From NCBI GenBank assembly GCA_019242435.1, contig JAFAVN010000569.1, positions 1 to 9,100 of the forward strand: 9,100 nucleotides of DNA. The letters are read 5' to 3'. This document shows, piece after piece, positions 1-6,589 of this stretch. Within the stretch, counting starts at the first letter, position 1. Each line of letters starts with the position of its first letter. The DNA is from Verrucomicrobiota bacterium (lineage in GTDB: Bacteria; Verrucomicrobiota; Verrucomicrobiia; Chthoniobacterales; JAFAMB01). The notes beneath the pieces were generated by a model. It searched no databases and was not told where the DNA came from. It saw nothing but the letters and a program-made list of their open reading frames with translations. Both the position numbers and the translations under genes were made by a program.

Positions 1-1
1 T

Positions 2-51
2 TAGCCTGCGGTGCTAGAGCAGCGTTCCGCGAATTTCAGGGCCGCAGGCTA
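2..51. repeat. 10-bp perfect inverted repeat at the end of the YhaM-like gene
   Basis: TAGCCTGCGG at 2-11 is the exact reverse complement of CCGCAGGCTA at 42-51, with 30 bases between the arms. The right arm includes the TAG stop codon (49-51) of the YhaM-like gene. On the minus strand this would form a GC-rich stem just after translation ends. It could act as a terminator or as an mRNA 3'-end stabiliser. Any U-tract lies outside the window, so terminator function cannot be judged. Confidence 0.5.
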
Positions 52-1083
52 CGCGCCGCCGAATTTGGGGAGCGGCACAACCGGGTTCGAGTGCAAAGGT
101 CTGACGCGGTCGAGGACATGTGGACTCAGGCGGACTGCGGTCCGGTAAGCGGAAAAGATCAGTTCCAATTTCGCATCCAGATTATCGATCAGGTGCAGCG
201 CCCAGGCTTCCGGAGTTTTCGGTTCGACAGGGGAGCCAAAGCTTTTCTCACCGTGATGTGCAATCACCAGATGCAATAAGTGAACACGAACTAACTCGCT
301 TTCCGGAGAAAACTCTTTCCAGGTTTCGAAATCCGGCTCCTGCCGCATCCTGGACCAGAGACGATTCACCAATTCACCGCCGATGCTGATGTGACCAATC
401 AGTTCGCCGTACAGATCATACGGCATCTGCAGGCTTTCCTTTGGAAAGTTATTCTCCCACATTTTGCCGGCGTCGTGGAGAAGTACGCCGATGAGTAAAA
501 GATCCCGGTTAAGGTTGGAATAAACACCGGCAACGGCGTCGGCTGCCCGCAACATTTGAGCAACATGCTCAACTAGTCCGCCCCTACGCGCATGATGGAC
601 GTTTCGGGCGCCGGCGGACCGTTTGAAACGTTCCCCAAACTCCAGCAGGAATAATTGACCCATGCGCCGGAGGCGCGGATCGCCGATGGATTCGATCGTA
701 CTGGCTATCTCATTAAAATCATTACGCTGGCGCTCACGAACCTGTTCAGGTCCTTCAAACAACATGGCTCTTTCGTCCAGATTCAGATCTCTTATCTGCC
801 AATTCCGGACTTCCAAGCCGTAAGAATTACCAGCCCAAAACTCGCCCTCGATACAGACAGGAGCCCCCGGTTGAACCTGCGAACAAAAGTTAAAAGCCGG
901 ATGATCGTTCCAGACCCGAATCGTCATTACGCCGACGAGATCCCGTAACACCAGCTCGTAATACGGTTTTTGGTCGCGGGTTTGCTTTTCCGTAATCGAC
1001 TCGATCTGAGCAAAAACGGCAGTCAAAACGGGGCCGGTAATCACGCGCTCCCTTAATTCCTGAATAGAGATAGGCGCCCCCAT
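49..1083 (-). CDS. YhaM-like OB-fold/HD-domain 3'-5' exoribonuclease
   Basis: Predicted 344-residue cytoplasmic protein combining an N-terminal OB-fold nucleic-acid-binding domain (about residues 10-100) with a metal-dependent HD phosphohydrolase domain (about 160-310). This architecture matches Bacillus YhaM (about 314 residues), a 3'-5' exonuclease that degrades RNA and single-stranded DNA. Visible HD ligands are H163/H164, H173 in GGLVEH, the H203-D204 pair in LLHDAGK, H231 in GHIS, H276/H277 in AHHGEK, and D300/D303 in LIDNLD. All expected metal-binding positions appear intact. An in-frame TTG at 1134 would add 17 residues, but it forms part of a -35-like box (see 1106-1134) and the added stretch is not OB-fold-like, so I prefer ATG 1083. 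No Shine-Dalgarno precedes it. The gene stands alone, upstream of nothing else in the window. Whether it acts on RNA or DNA in this organism is inference from the family. Confidence 0.85.
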   Translation of the reverse strand: MGAPISIQELRERVITGPVLTAVFAQIESITEKQTRDQKPYYELVLRDLVGVMTIRVWNDHPAFNFCSQVQPGAPVCIEGEFWAGNSYGLEVRNWQIRDLNLDERAMLFEGPEQVRERQRNDFNEIASTIESIGDPRLRRMGQLFLLEFGERFKRSAGARNVHHARRGGLVEHVAQMLRAADAVAGVYSNLNRDLLLIGVLLHDAGKMWENNFPKESLQMPYDLYGELIGHISIGGELVNRLWSRMRQEPDFETWKEFSPESELVRVHLLHLVIAHHGEKSFGSPVEPKTPEAWALHLIDNLDAKLELIFSAYRTAVRLSPHVLDRVRPLHSNPVVPLPKFGGA

Positions 1084-1105
1084 GGGTTCGTTGGATAGAA
1101 CAAAG

Positions 1106-1134
1106 AAATTAGGGCCGAGTAGGAACCGCGTCAA
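1106..1134 (-). promoter_or_regulatory. Candidate sigma-70 promoter of the YhaM-like gene
   Basis: On the minus strand TTGACG (1134-1129) is followed after exactly 17 bases by TAATTT (1111-1106). The -35 box matches the consensus at five of six positions and the -10 box at three of six. Transcription would start near 1099, leaving a leader of about 16 nt before ATG 1083. The match is by eye only. Confidence 0.4.
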
Positions 1135-1142
1135 TGCTTCGG

Positions 1143-1203
1143 AACGCCGGGAACGCGGCCGAGCGCAGGTGAAACGCCGGGAACTCGCGCGAACGCCGAG
1201 AAC
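1143..1203. repeat. Three direct repeats of AACGCCGGGAAC upstream of the YhaM-like promoter
   Basis: AACGCCGGGAAC occurs at 1143-1154 and 1173-1184, and AACGCCGAGAAC, with one mismatch, at 1192-1203. Start-to-start spacings are 30 and 19 bp. All lie in the same orientation immediately upstream of the -35-like box at 1134, reading GTTCCCGGCGTT on the transcribed strand. They could be binding sites for an activator or repressor, or remnants of a dispersed intergenic repeat. The sequence alone does not decide. Confidence 0.55.
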
Positions 1204-1212
1204 TTCGTCAGC

Positions 1213-1371
1213 TTAACTCGCAGAAGGTTGACGCTGGGATCCGGCGGGTGAGCGGGTGACAAAGGGGCAACGCTGATCAACGTCGAGTTTGTCCAGCCCA
1301 TCTCGACCGGGAAAGTTACCCAAACAACTAAGTTCGACCGAATCCCCTTTTCCACCTTTTGCGCCTTCCAT
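1213..1371 (-). CDS. Possible 52-residue small protein with a strong SD; doubtful
   Basis: ATG at 1371 opens a 52-codon frame ending in TAA at 1213. It is preceded by AAGGAG eight bases upstream, the only canonical Shine-Dalgarno I see in the window. The product is hydrophilic, starts with a Gly/Lys-rich segment (MEGAKGGKGD), has cysteines at 16 and 35 and shows no signal peptide, membrane segment or domain I recognise. The purine-rich tract holding the SD runs well upstream and downstream of it and looks like low-complexity intergenic sequence, and longer overlapping frames exist on both strands. I therefore consider a real gene less likely than not. It would be an orphan between the Gfo/Idh/MocA gene and the YhaM-like gene. 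Confidence 0.2.
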   Translation of the reverse strand: MEGAKGGKGDSVELSCLGNFPGRDGLDKLDVDQRCPFVTRSPAGSQRQPSAS

Positions 1372-1506
1372 ATCTTGTTCTCCTTTAACCTTTGTCCTCC
1401 TTGTGCGCCCCAAGCTCCGGCAGCCAATACCGAAGAGTGGCCGGCGCGACCTCGCCCACATCGACGTCTAGTTTATCGACCCTGTCTTAGCCCGAGCCCA
1501 AGACCC

Positions 1507-1532
1507 GCTCCGTAGGAGCTAAATCTTTATAG
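1507..1532 (+). repeat. REP-like unit A: hairpin plus ATCTTTATAG tail
   Basis: GCTCC (1507-1511), loop GTA and GGAGC (1515-1519) make a 5-bp hairpin, followed by the tail TAAATCTTTATAG (1520-1532). The tail recurs, inverted, at 1681-1693 with 11 of 13 matches, next to an almost identical hairpin. A short GC-rich palindrome with a conserved one-sided tail is the layout of REP elements. Confidence 0.6.
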
Positions 1533-1560
1533 CAACCGTAACGTAGACGCGATCAGCCGC

Positions 1561-1608
1561 CTTCGTTTCGCTATGGCGCGCCTCACTGATTATTTAGGCG
1601 CGACGAAG
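1561..1608. repeat. Imperfect long hairpin inside the repeat cluster
   Basis: CGCGCCT (1577-1583) pairs with AGGCGCG (1596-1602), and the outer arms CTTCGT (1561-1566) and ACGAAG (1603-1608) continue the stem past a 10-base bulge on the left side. It sits between REP-like units A and B and may be part of the same composite element. Confidence 0.4.
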
Positions 1609-1621
1609 CCTGGCGGAGTCG

Positions 1622-1635
1622 GCTCCGCTAGGAGC
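1622..1635 (+). repeat. REP-like hairpin B
   Basis: GCTCC, loop GCTA, GGAGC: the same 5-bp arms as units A and C, with a 4-base loop. The ATCTTTATAG tail is not present here; the bases that follow are GGCGTAT. Confidence 0.5.
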
Positions 1636-1643
1636 GGCGTATC

Positions 1644-1656
1644 GCTCCTCCGGAGC
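1644..1656 (+). repeat. REP-like hairpin B'
   Basis: GCTCC, loop TCC, GGAGC, only eight bases after hairpin B. A run of eight Ts follows at 1663-1670 after a six-base gap, which looks like a plus-strand terminator, but no plus-strand gene lies upstream. On the minus strand the T-run reads as A8, so it does not form a terminator for the Gfo/Idh/MocA gene. Confidence 0.5.
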
Positions 1657-1680
1657 TGGTCCTTTTTTTTGCGTTTGAAT

Positions 1681-1707
1681 CTATAAAGATCTGGCTCCCC
1701 TGGAGCC
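1681..1707 (-). repeat. REP-like unit C, inverted relative to unit A
   Basis: Read on the minus strand, GGCTCC (1707-1702), loop AGG and GGAGCC (1698-1693) form a 6-bp hairpin followed by the tail AGATCTTTATAG (1692-1681). Hairpin and tail match unit A, so A and C are an inverted pair with tails pointing inward about 150 bp apart. On the plus strand the hairpin is followed by TTTTT (1708-1712). This resembles a REPIN-type doublet or the termini of a small non-autonomous element. Confidence 0.6.
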
Positions 1708-1730
1708 TTTTTCAACAGTCTGCTTAATCC

Positions 1731-1743
1731 GCGGCTTCGCCGC
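1731..1743. repeat. Small GCGGC-TTC-GCCGC hairpin
   Basis: A perfect 5-bp palindrome with a 3-base loop, 54 bases beyond the stop codon of the Gfo/Idh/MocA gene. It is not followed by a T-run on the minus strand, so I do not call it a terminator, although it could pause transcription or stabilise the mRNA 3' end. The rest of 1135-1796 shows no gene I can support. Confidence 0.4.
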
Positions 1744-1796
1744 TCTAGCTTTTTGGTCGGCACAACCCAACCAGCTTGAGCGCCATCTGCTCCGAA

Positions 1797-2879
1797 TCAA
1801 CTCAGCACAACCTCGCGTCCTGTCAGACTTGATTCGTAAATGGCGTCCAACATTTCCATCAGTTTCACAGCTTGAATCGAGCTATTGATCGGCGGTTCGA
1901 TTCCTTTGATGGCATTTAGGAAGTTTTCCATTTGTGGAACAAATTCGTGAGGAACCGGTTTGAAAGGCAAGTCGATCGTTTCTAACTTTCCATCCCGATC
2001 CTCGAAGAGAGTCAGCGCTGGGATTTTTTCGCTCGGATGAAGCTGGAGGACGTCTACGATCCGGATAGTTCCTTTCGGTCCATAAACTACCGTGCTGAAC
2101 AACTCTCGGGTGCCCCACTTTCCCACGGGGATGTCATCCGGCAGATTTGCGGACCAAGAGACTTCAAAGAGCAACGAGCTACCGTTCTCAAAACGAATCA
2201 TCCCATCAGCGCTGTCTTCGACGTCGAAAACCGGGCCTTTTACGAATTGCGGGAATTTTTGGTAGGTCTGCGCAGACACGGTCCTGGGCTTTGGCGTACC
2301 CATCAGGTACCAGGCCGCATCAATCGCATGAACACCGAGGTCGATCACCGCACCGCCGCCCGCCCGGGATCGATCAGTAAACCATCCATCAATCCCTCCA
2401 GGGGTTCCCCGGGAACGTACCCACATGGTTTTCGCGAAATAGATCTCGCCCAGGCGCCGTTCGGCAACCGCCTTGCGGGCGGTTTGAATCGCACCCGAGA
2501 ACCGCATCTGGCGCCCGAAGAAGTAGATCAGGCCGCGCTTATCGGCTTCATTGCGCACTTGCCGCATCTGCTCGGCGTTTAAGGTCGGCGGCTTCTCACA
2601 CAGAACATGTTTTCCAGCCGTCAAAGCTTTGAGTGTGGCCGGGAAATGAAGCGAGTTTGGCAAGCTGATCACTACTGCCTGCAAATCGGGATCCGCCAAC
2701 ATCTGGTCGTAATTGGCAAACACCCGCGCTGGTGAATACTTGGTTTGGAAAGCCGCTCGCCTTTTCTCGTCCAGGTCGCATGCGGCATAGAGCTCTCCCA
2801 GATTGCCTCCTTGGATTCCTTCGGCGTGGCGCTCCCCAGGCCAGCCAAGTCCTACGATACCGACTTTCAGTTTATCCAT
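1797..2879 (-). CDS. Gfo/Idh/MocA-family NAD(P)-dependent oxidoreductase
   Basis: Predicted 360-residue soluble oxidoreductase. The N-terminal Rossmann fold begins KVGIVGLGWPG with the glycine-rich nucleotide loop at residues 8-15. The family signature CEKP is at 94-97, with K96 the usual catalytic lysine. GGGAVIDLGVHAID (174-187) supplies the conserved D180 and H184 of the second domain. Length is typical of the family. Members oxidise or reduce sugars, inositols and related cyclic compounds or act on glycosides, and sequence alone does not fix the substrate. No TAT or Sec signal is seen, unlike many secreted-pathway members. An in-frame TTG at 2912 lies in a perfect TTGACA box, and the Rossmann strand begins just after ATG 2879, so I choose that start. 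No Shine-Dalgarno is present. The gene is a single unit, flanked by tRNA-Val and the repeat cluster. Confidence 0.9.
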   Translation of the reverse strand: MDKLKVGIVGLGWPGERHAEGIQGGNLGELYAACDLDEKRRAAFQTKYSPARVFANYDQMLADPDLQAVVISLPNSLHFPATLKALTAGKHVLCEKPPTLNAEQMRQVRNEADKRGLIYFFGRQMRFSGAIQTARKAVAERRLGEIYFAKTMWVRSRGTPGGIDGWFTDRSRAGGGAVIDLGVHAIDAAWYLMGTPKPRTVSAQTYQKFPQFVKGPVFDVEDSADGMIRFENGSSLLFEVSWSANLPDDIPVGKWGTRELFSTVVYGPKGTIRIVDVLQLHPSEKIPALTLFEDRDGKLETIDLPFKPVPHEFVPQMENFLNAIKGIEPPINSSIQAVKLMEMLDAIYESSLTGREVVLS

Positions 2880-2882
2880 ACA

Positions 2883-2912
2883 ATAGTTTTGTGACGCATC
2901 GGATGGTGTCAA
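2883..2912 (-). promoter_or_regulatory. Candidate promoter of the Gfo/Idh/MocA gene, near-leaderless
   Basis: Minus-strand TTGACA (2912-2907), a perfect -35 consensus, is followed after 18 bases by AACTAT (2888-2883), a weak -10 match at three of six positions. Transcription would begin within a few bases of ATG 2879, predicting an mRNA with almost no leader, in keeping with the missing Shine-Dalgarno. Confidence 0.35.
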
Positions 2913-3004
2913 TGTGGGAAGGCATCCGGCACCGGCGAGGTATTTATCCAGTCGCCAATCGATATGGCCGTTGTCAGCGCCGACGTGATTTGGCCGATTG
3001 ATTA

Positions 3005-3059
3005 GGCCGGCCGTTTAAAACTTGCCTTTTCCGTTTGCATCGCAGCCCGGCGGCCGGCC
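3005..3059. repeat. Paired GGCCGGCC palindromes forming a 9-bp inverted repeat
   Basis: GGCCGGCCG (3005-3013) and CGGCCGGCC (3051-3059) are exact reverse complements separated by 37 bases. They lie in the gene-free stretch 2913-3159 between tRNA-Val and the Gfo/Idh/MocA gene, where I see no other feature. There is no adjacent T-run, so termination of the tRNA transcript here is unproven. Confidence 0.4.
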
Positions 3060-3159
3060 CATTAGCTCGAACAGGCCGCGGCTGCTTGTTATGTAATCTG
3101 AGGTGTGATCTGCCCTTTGGGGCCACCTGAAAGGTTGTCAGTCGTTGAGGTTCAGGGAG

Positions 3160-3234
<75 letters not shown>

Positions 3235-3399
3235 AATAGAGAGGGAATCCTCTTAGTCGTGAATGCATGCCTTTGCAACCGGTTTTGCACCCGGAGAGCG
3301 AATGGCCATCAGTACCGATCGTCGGTCACCAAATACTCCGCCGGCGGGCTGTCGCCCGATGGACGAAACTACCAACTCGCAACAGATCCGTCCACCTCT

Positions 3400-3783
3400 T
3401 CACTCCAGCCGGCTCTTACGCGCCAGGACGTGTTCGAGGAAGACTCGCTTGTAATTTTCGAACACCGCGGTGACAATCGCAGCGTCATCGGCGTACCCGA
3501 TACCTGAGACCGCGTCCGGGATGAGGTCGATTGCCTTCCGGAGATAAGAAAGGGCGAATGCCGCCTCGGCGATCGCGGTGTACGGAATGTCAGGGCTTAG
3601 TCCGGAATAGAAATCCTCGATCAACTCGGCTAAAAACCCAACCTGATCTGCCAGCTGCGGAAATTCGGCTACTTGGGAGACTGCTAAACGAACTTCGGGT
3701 AGTTGGCGTACCAATTGTTCGAGGCGCGCCGGCGTGATGCTGCGCGCCCCGTCTAAAATGAACTGTTGCAGCTCGTGTTGCAT
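3400..3783 (-). CDS. DUF1232 (YkvA-like) small protein
   Basis: Predicted 127-residue protein. Its second half carries the DUF1232 signature: YLRKAIDLIPD (residues 80-90), then GIGYADDAAIV (94-104), matching the family pattern of a hydrophobic helix, D-IPD and a GY-DD turn. The family has no established biochemical role; many members are membrane-associated, but here the hydrophobic segment is short and I would not assert a membrane span. The first 60 residues are helical and not recognised. Two starts are possible: TTG 3795, whose TTGA overlaps the alaS stop codon, or ATG 3783, eight bases after that stop. I prefer the ATG, though coupling at the TTG cannot be excluded. No Shine-Dalgarno is visible, so translation is probably coupled to alaS and the two are almost certainly co-transcribed. 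Confidence 0.85.
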   Translation of the reverse strand: MQHELQQFILDGARSITPARLEQLVRQLPEVRLAVSQVAEFPQLADQVGFLAELIEDFYSGLSPDIPYTAIAEAAFALSYLRKAIDLIPDAVSGIGYADDAAIVTAVFENYKRVFLEHVLARKSRLE

Positions 3784-3791
3784 GATAGTGA

Positions 3792-6449
3792 TCAAAGCTG
3801 GGCGGTGATCTCTCGCGCTCTCGCCAAGGCATCCGGCAACTTGGTTACGTCTTTACCGACACCGCGGGCTAGCTCCGGTTTACCGCCGCCTTTACCACTA
3901 AGAATGGCGGTCAACTCCTGAACCAGTCGCCCTGCCGGATAATCGTTTATAACCGAAGGCCCAGAATAGGCCAGCACATGGATTTGGTCCGGTTGTTTTC
4001 CGAAAAAGAGAGCGACCCCATCGAACTTTTTTGTCTTCAGAGCGTTCGAGATAGCCTGCAGAAAATCGCCGGTCACGTTCTCGATAGTTTGTACCAGTTT
4101 CTTGGACCTGAGATCGAAATTGCTTACGTATTGCTCTGCCTCTCGCTGTAAGGCCTGGGCGCGCTCCTTTTCGACACTTTTGCGGAGCTCGAGCAGCTGG
4201 TGATTAAATTCTTCGGCTCGTTTCGCCTCCTTATCGAGCTCGTTCCTCAGGAATTGAAGAGCCGTTAGCCCGGTCAAAGCTTCCACGCGGCGAATACCGG
4301 CCGAGATAGCCCCTTCGGAGGCGAGCAAAAATAAACCAATTTCGCCGGTTCGGCGGACGTGGGTCCCGCCGCAGAGTTCCATTGAGTACCCGTCCAATTT
4401 GCCGGGAGTGCCGCCGACCTGAACGACACGTACCTGAGCTCCATATTTTTCACCGAAGAACTGCATCACGTCAGGACGATTCCTGATAGCCTCATATGGC
4501 CATTCTTGCCAGCTCACTTCATCGTCGAGAGTCACCTGGCGGTTAACCAATTGCTCGATCGAGAGGAGTTGATCTGGCGAAAGCGCGTTACTGTTGAAGT
4601 CGAAACGCAAACGCTCCGGCCCTACATACGATCCTTTCTGAGTCACCTGGTTTCCGACGACTTGGTGTAGCGCCCAATGCAGCAAGTGTGTCGCCGTGTG
4701 ATTAACCTCGATAGATCGTCTCCGGTCCCGGTCAACCTTCAGCCTAACGTGGTCGGGAATTCTTAAGTCAGCGTTAACCGGCACAGTCAGATAAAATGTT
4801 TGCCCCTGCTTAACCACACCGTCCACCTTGAGGGTCTTGCCGTTAGAAGTAACCAGCTCACCGGTATCACTAACCTGCCCTCCCATTTCCGCGTAAAAAG
4901 GAGAACGATCGACCGCAATTAGAAGATGTTCGTCTTCAGAAACGGCCGAAACCGCACTCGCTTCCGCTTCTATTGTGGTGAAACCAACAAACTCGGTCGC
5001 TATCGATTCCTTAGCCGCCGCCACTACGGACTTTTCTTGGGCCGTGCGCGACCGTTCCCGTTGAACCTCTAATAATTGTTCTACGGCGGCCAAGTCTAGT
5101 TTAAGGCCCTGCTCGCGCGCCAGCACTTCCGTTAAATCGACCGGAAAACCATAGGTATCGTAGAGCATGAACGCGGTTTCAGGCGAAAACGCGTCGCTCG
5201 ACTGTTTTCTGAGCGCTTCCTCGAAGATCCGGAGACCGCGATCGAGGGTTCGATTGAACAGTGCTTCTTCTTCCACAAGGGTAAGGACGATTCTCTCCTG
5301 GTTTTCCCGCAGTTCTGGAAAAACCGTTCCGAACTCTTGTATCACGGCCGGTGCGAGCTTTGCCAGAAAACCGGAAGAGCCGAATCCAAGATCCCGGCCA
5401 AAGAGTACCGCCCGGCGCAAGATCCGTCGCACTACGTAGTTTCGGTCAGTGTTACTCGGGATAATGCCGTCCGCGATAGCAAAGCAAAGCGTCCGAATGT
5501 GGTCCGCGATAACCCGGAAGGCAACATCCACCTTTTCCTGATGAGTAAGATTACTCCGACTGCTGGGCAGAGTTGCGTGGTACTGAATATTGCTCAGTTG
5601 AGTGATAGCCTGAAAGATTGGACGGAAGACCTGGCTTTCGTAGTTTGAAATCGCTCGAGAGAAATCCTTAAATCCGTCCGTACATTCGATGATCCCTGCT
5701 ACCCGTTCAAAGCCCATACCCGTATCCACGTGACGCATTGGCAGCGGTGAGTACGTACCGTCCGGGTTGGCATTGAACTGGATGAAAACAAGATTCCAGA
5801 CTTCGATGCAGAGCGGGCTGCCTTGGTTTACCAACCGCCCCTGCGTATCGCCCTCTTTCGTAAGGTCGATGTGGATTTCCGAACACGGACCGCAGGGTCC
5901 GGTTTCTCCCATCATCCAGAAGTTGTCGGCTTTACCGCCGGATACGATGTGCACTGTCGGGTCAAGGCCAGCTCGTAGGAATAGAGCCGACCAATGTTCA
6001 TGCGCTTCTGCATCAAAAGCCGCCGGATCTTCAGGCCGGGGTCTGTAGACGGTCGCATATAGGCGACTCGCCGGGAATCGCCAGTCGTCCACTAAAAGCT
6101 TCCAAGCCCATTCGATTGCCTCCTTTTTGAAATAGTCGCCGAAGCTCCAATTTCCTAACATCTCAAAAAAGGTGTGGTGATAAGTATCGAATCCCACATC
6201 GTCCAGGTCGTTGTGCTTGCCTCCTGCCCGAATGCATTTTTGCGTATCGGCTGCCCGAGGCGGTTGGAAGGGCGCTCTCTCCTGGCCCAGAAAATAGGGC
6301 ACGAATTGATTCATCCCGGCGTTCGTGAAAAGCAGATTTGGCGAGTTGGGTAACAAGCTGGCCGAAGGCACGATCGTGTGCTGCCTTTCCCGAAAGAATT
6401 CGAGAAAGGATTGCCTGACCTCTGAAGCTGTCGTTGGAATCCTAGTCAT
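3792..6449 (-). CDS. alaS: Alanyl-tRNA synthetase
   Basis: Predicted 885-residue class II synthetase that charges tRNA-Ala with alanine in the cytoplasm. Family landmarks occur in order: SEVRQSFLEFF at the N-terminus, FTNAGMNQFVPYFLG (41-55), TQKCIRAGGKHNDLDDVG (69-86), HHTFFEMLGNWSFGDYF (91-107) and DTGMGFERV near 245, together the aminoacylation domain. The editing domain has the zinc/active-site set H584 and H588 in HTATH, and C693 and H697 in CGGTH, all intact, so removal of mischarged Ser and Gly is expected. A charged helical segment (about 730-790) leads to the C-Ala domain with GGGKPELARG (about 853-862). Length is normal for bacteria. The start ATG 6449 lacks a Shine-Dalgarno but no better start exists before the conserved SEVRQ. 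It lies 140 bases downstream of recA and runs directly into the DUF1232 gene. Confidence 0.98.
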   Translation of the reverse strand: MTRIPTTASEVRQSFLEFFRERQHTIVPSASLLPNSPNLLFTNAGMNQFVPYFLGQERAPFQPPRAADTQKCIRAGGKHNDLDDVGFDTYHHTFFEMLGNWSFGDYFKKEAIEWAWKLLVDDWRFPASRLYATVYRPRPEDPAAFDAEAHEHWSALFLRAGLDPTVHIVSGGKADNFWMMGETGPCGPCSEIHIDLTKEGDTQGRLVNQGSPLCIEVWNLVFIQFNANPDGTYSPLPMRHVDTGMGFERVAGIIECTDGFKDFSRAISNYESQVFRPIFQAITQLSNIQYHATLPSSRSNLTHQEKVDVAFRVIADHIRTLCFAIADGIIPSNTDRNYVVRRILRRAVLFGRDLGFGSSGFLAKLAPAVIQEFGTVFPELRENQERIVLTLVEEEALFNRTLDRGLRIFEEALRKQSSDAFSPETAFMLYDTYGFPVDLTEVLAREQGLKLDLAAVEQLLEVQRERSRTAQEKSVVAAAKESIATEFVGFTTIEAEASAVSAVSEDEHLLIAVDRSPFYAEMGGQVSDTGELVTSNGKTLKVDGVVKQGQTFYLTVPVNADLRIPDHVRLKVDRDRRRSIEVNHTATHLLHWALHQVVGNQVTQKGSYVGPERLRFDFNSNALSPDQLLSIEQLVNRQVTLDDEVSWQEWPYEAIRNRPDVMQFFGEKYGAQVRVVQVGGTPGKLDGYSMELCGGTHVRRTGEIGLFLLASEGAISAGIRRVEALTGLTALQFLRNELDKEAKRAEEFNHQLLELRKSVEKERAQALQREAEQYVSNFDLRSKKLVQTIENVTGDFLQAISNALKTKKFDGVALFFGKQPDQIHVLAYSGPSVINDYPAGRLVQELTAILSGKGGGKPELARGVGKDVTKLPDALARAREITAQL

Positions 6450-6589
6450 TATCTTTGGCGCTGTGTGTCACTCAAAAATCGCGCCCGAGTTAACCTGCGC
6501 TCGTCAGAGCCATTGAGCAATTGCGGTCCCGTGTGGAGAATCGGTGCCGGCAAGGCCCTTCAAGTTTGCTCAACCCAAGGTGCTGTCAG
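6450..6589. other. recA-alaS spacer with an 8-bp inverted repeat
   Basis: This 140-bp gap holds TTGAGCAA (6513-6520) and its exact reverse complement TTGCTCAA (6566-6573), 45 bases apart. No terminator with a T-run is visible between recA and alaS, so read-through is possible. recX, which sits between these genes in many proteobacteria, is absent. I see no convincing dedicated alaS promoter: a TTGAGT-N16-GATAAT pair exists, but its -10 box overlaps the start codon. Confidence 0.4.

Noticed and set aside
1131..1461. Longer overlapping minus-strand frames of 98 and 82 residues upstream of the YhaM-like gene
   Set aside because: Low-complexity, Pro/Gly/Arg-rich translations with no recognisable domain; they run through direct repeats and the predicted YhaM-like promoter.
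1644..1670. Hairpin plus T8 as a plus-strand terminator
   Set aside because: No plus-strand gene lies upstream, and the six-base gap between stem and T-run is poor; better explained as part of the hairpin cluster.
2037..2582. Plus-strand 181-residue frame opposite the Gfo/Idh/MocA gene
   Set aside because: Antisense shadow of a strongly conserved gene; its translation shows no family motifs.
6447..6474. TTGAGT-N16-GATAAT as an alaS promoter
   Set aside because: The -10 box overlaps the ATG, so transcription would begin inside the conserved N-terminus of AlaRS; probably chance.
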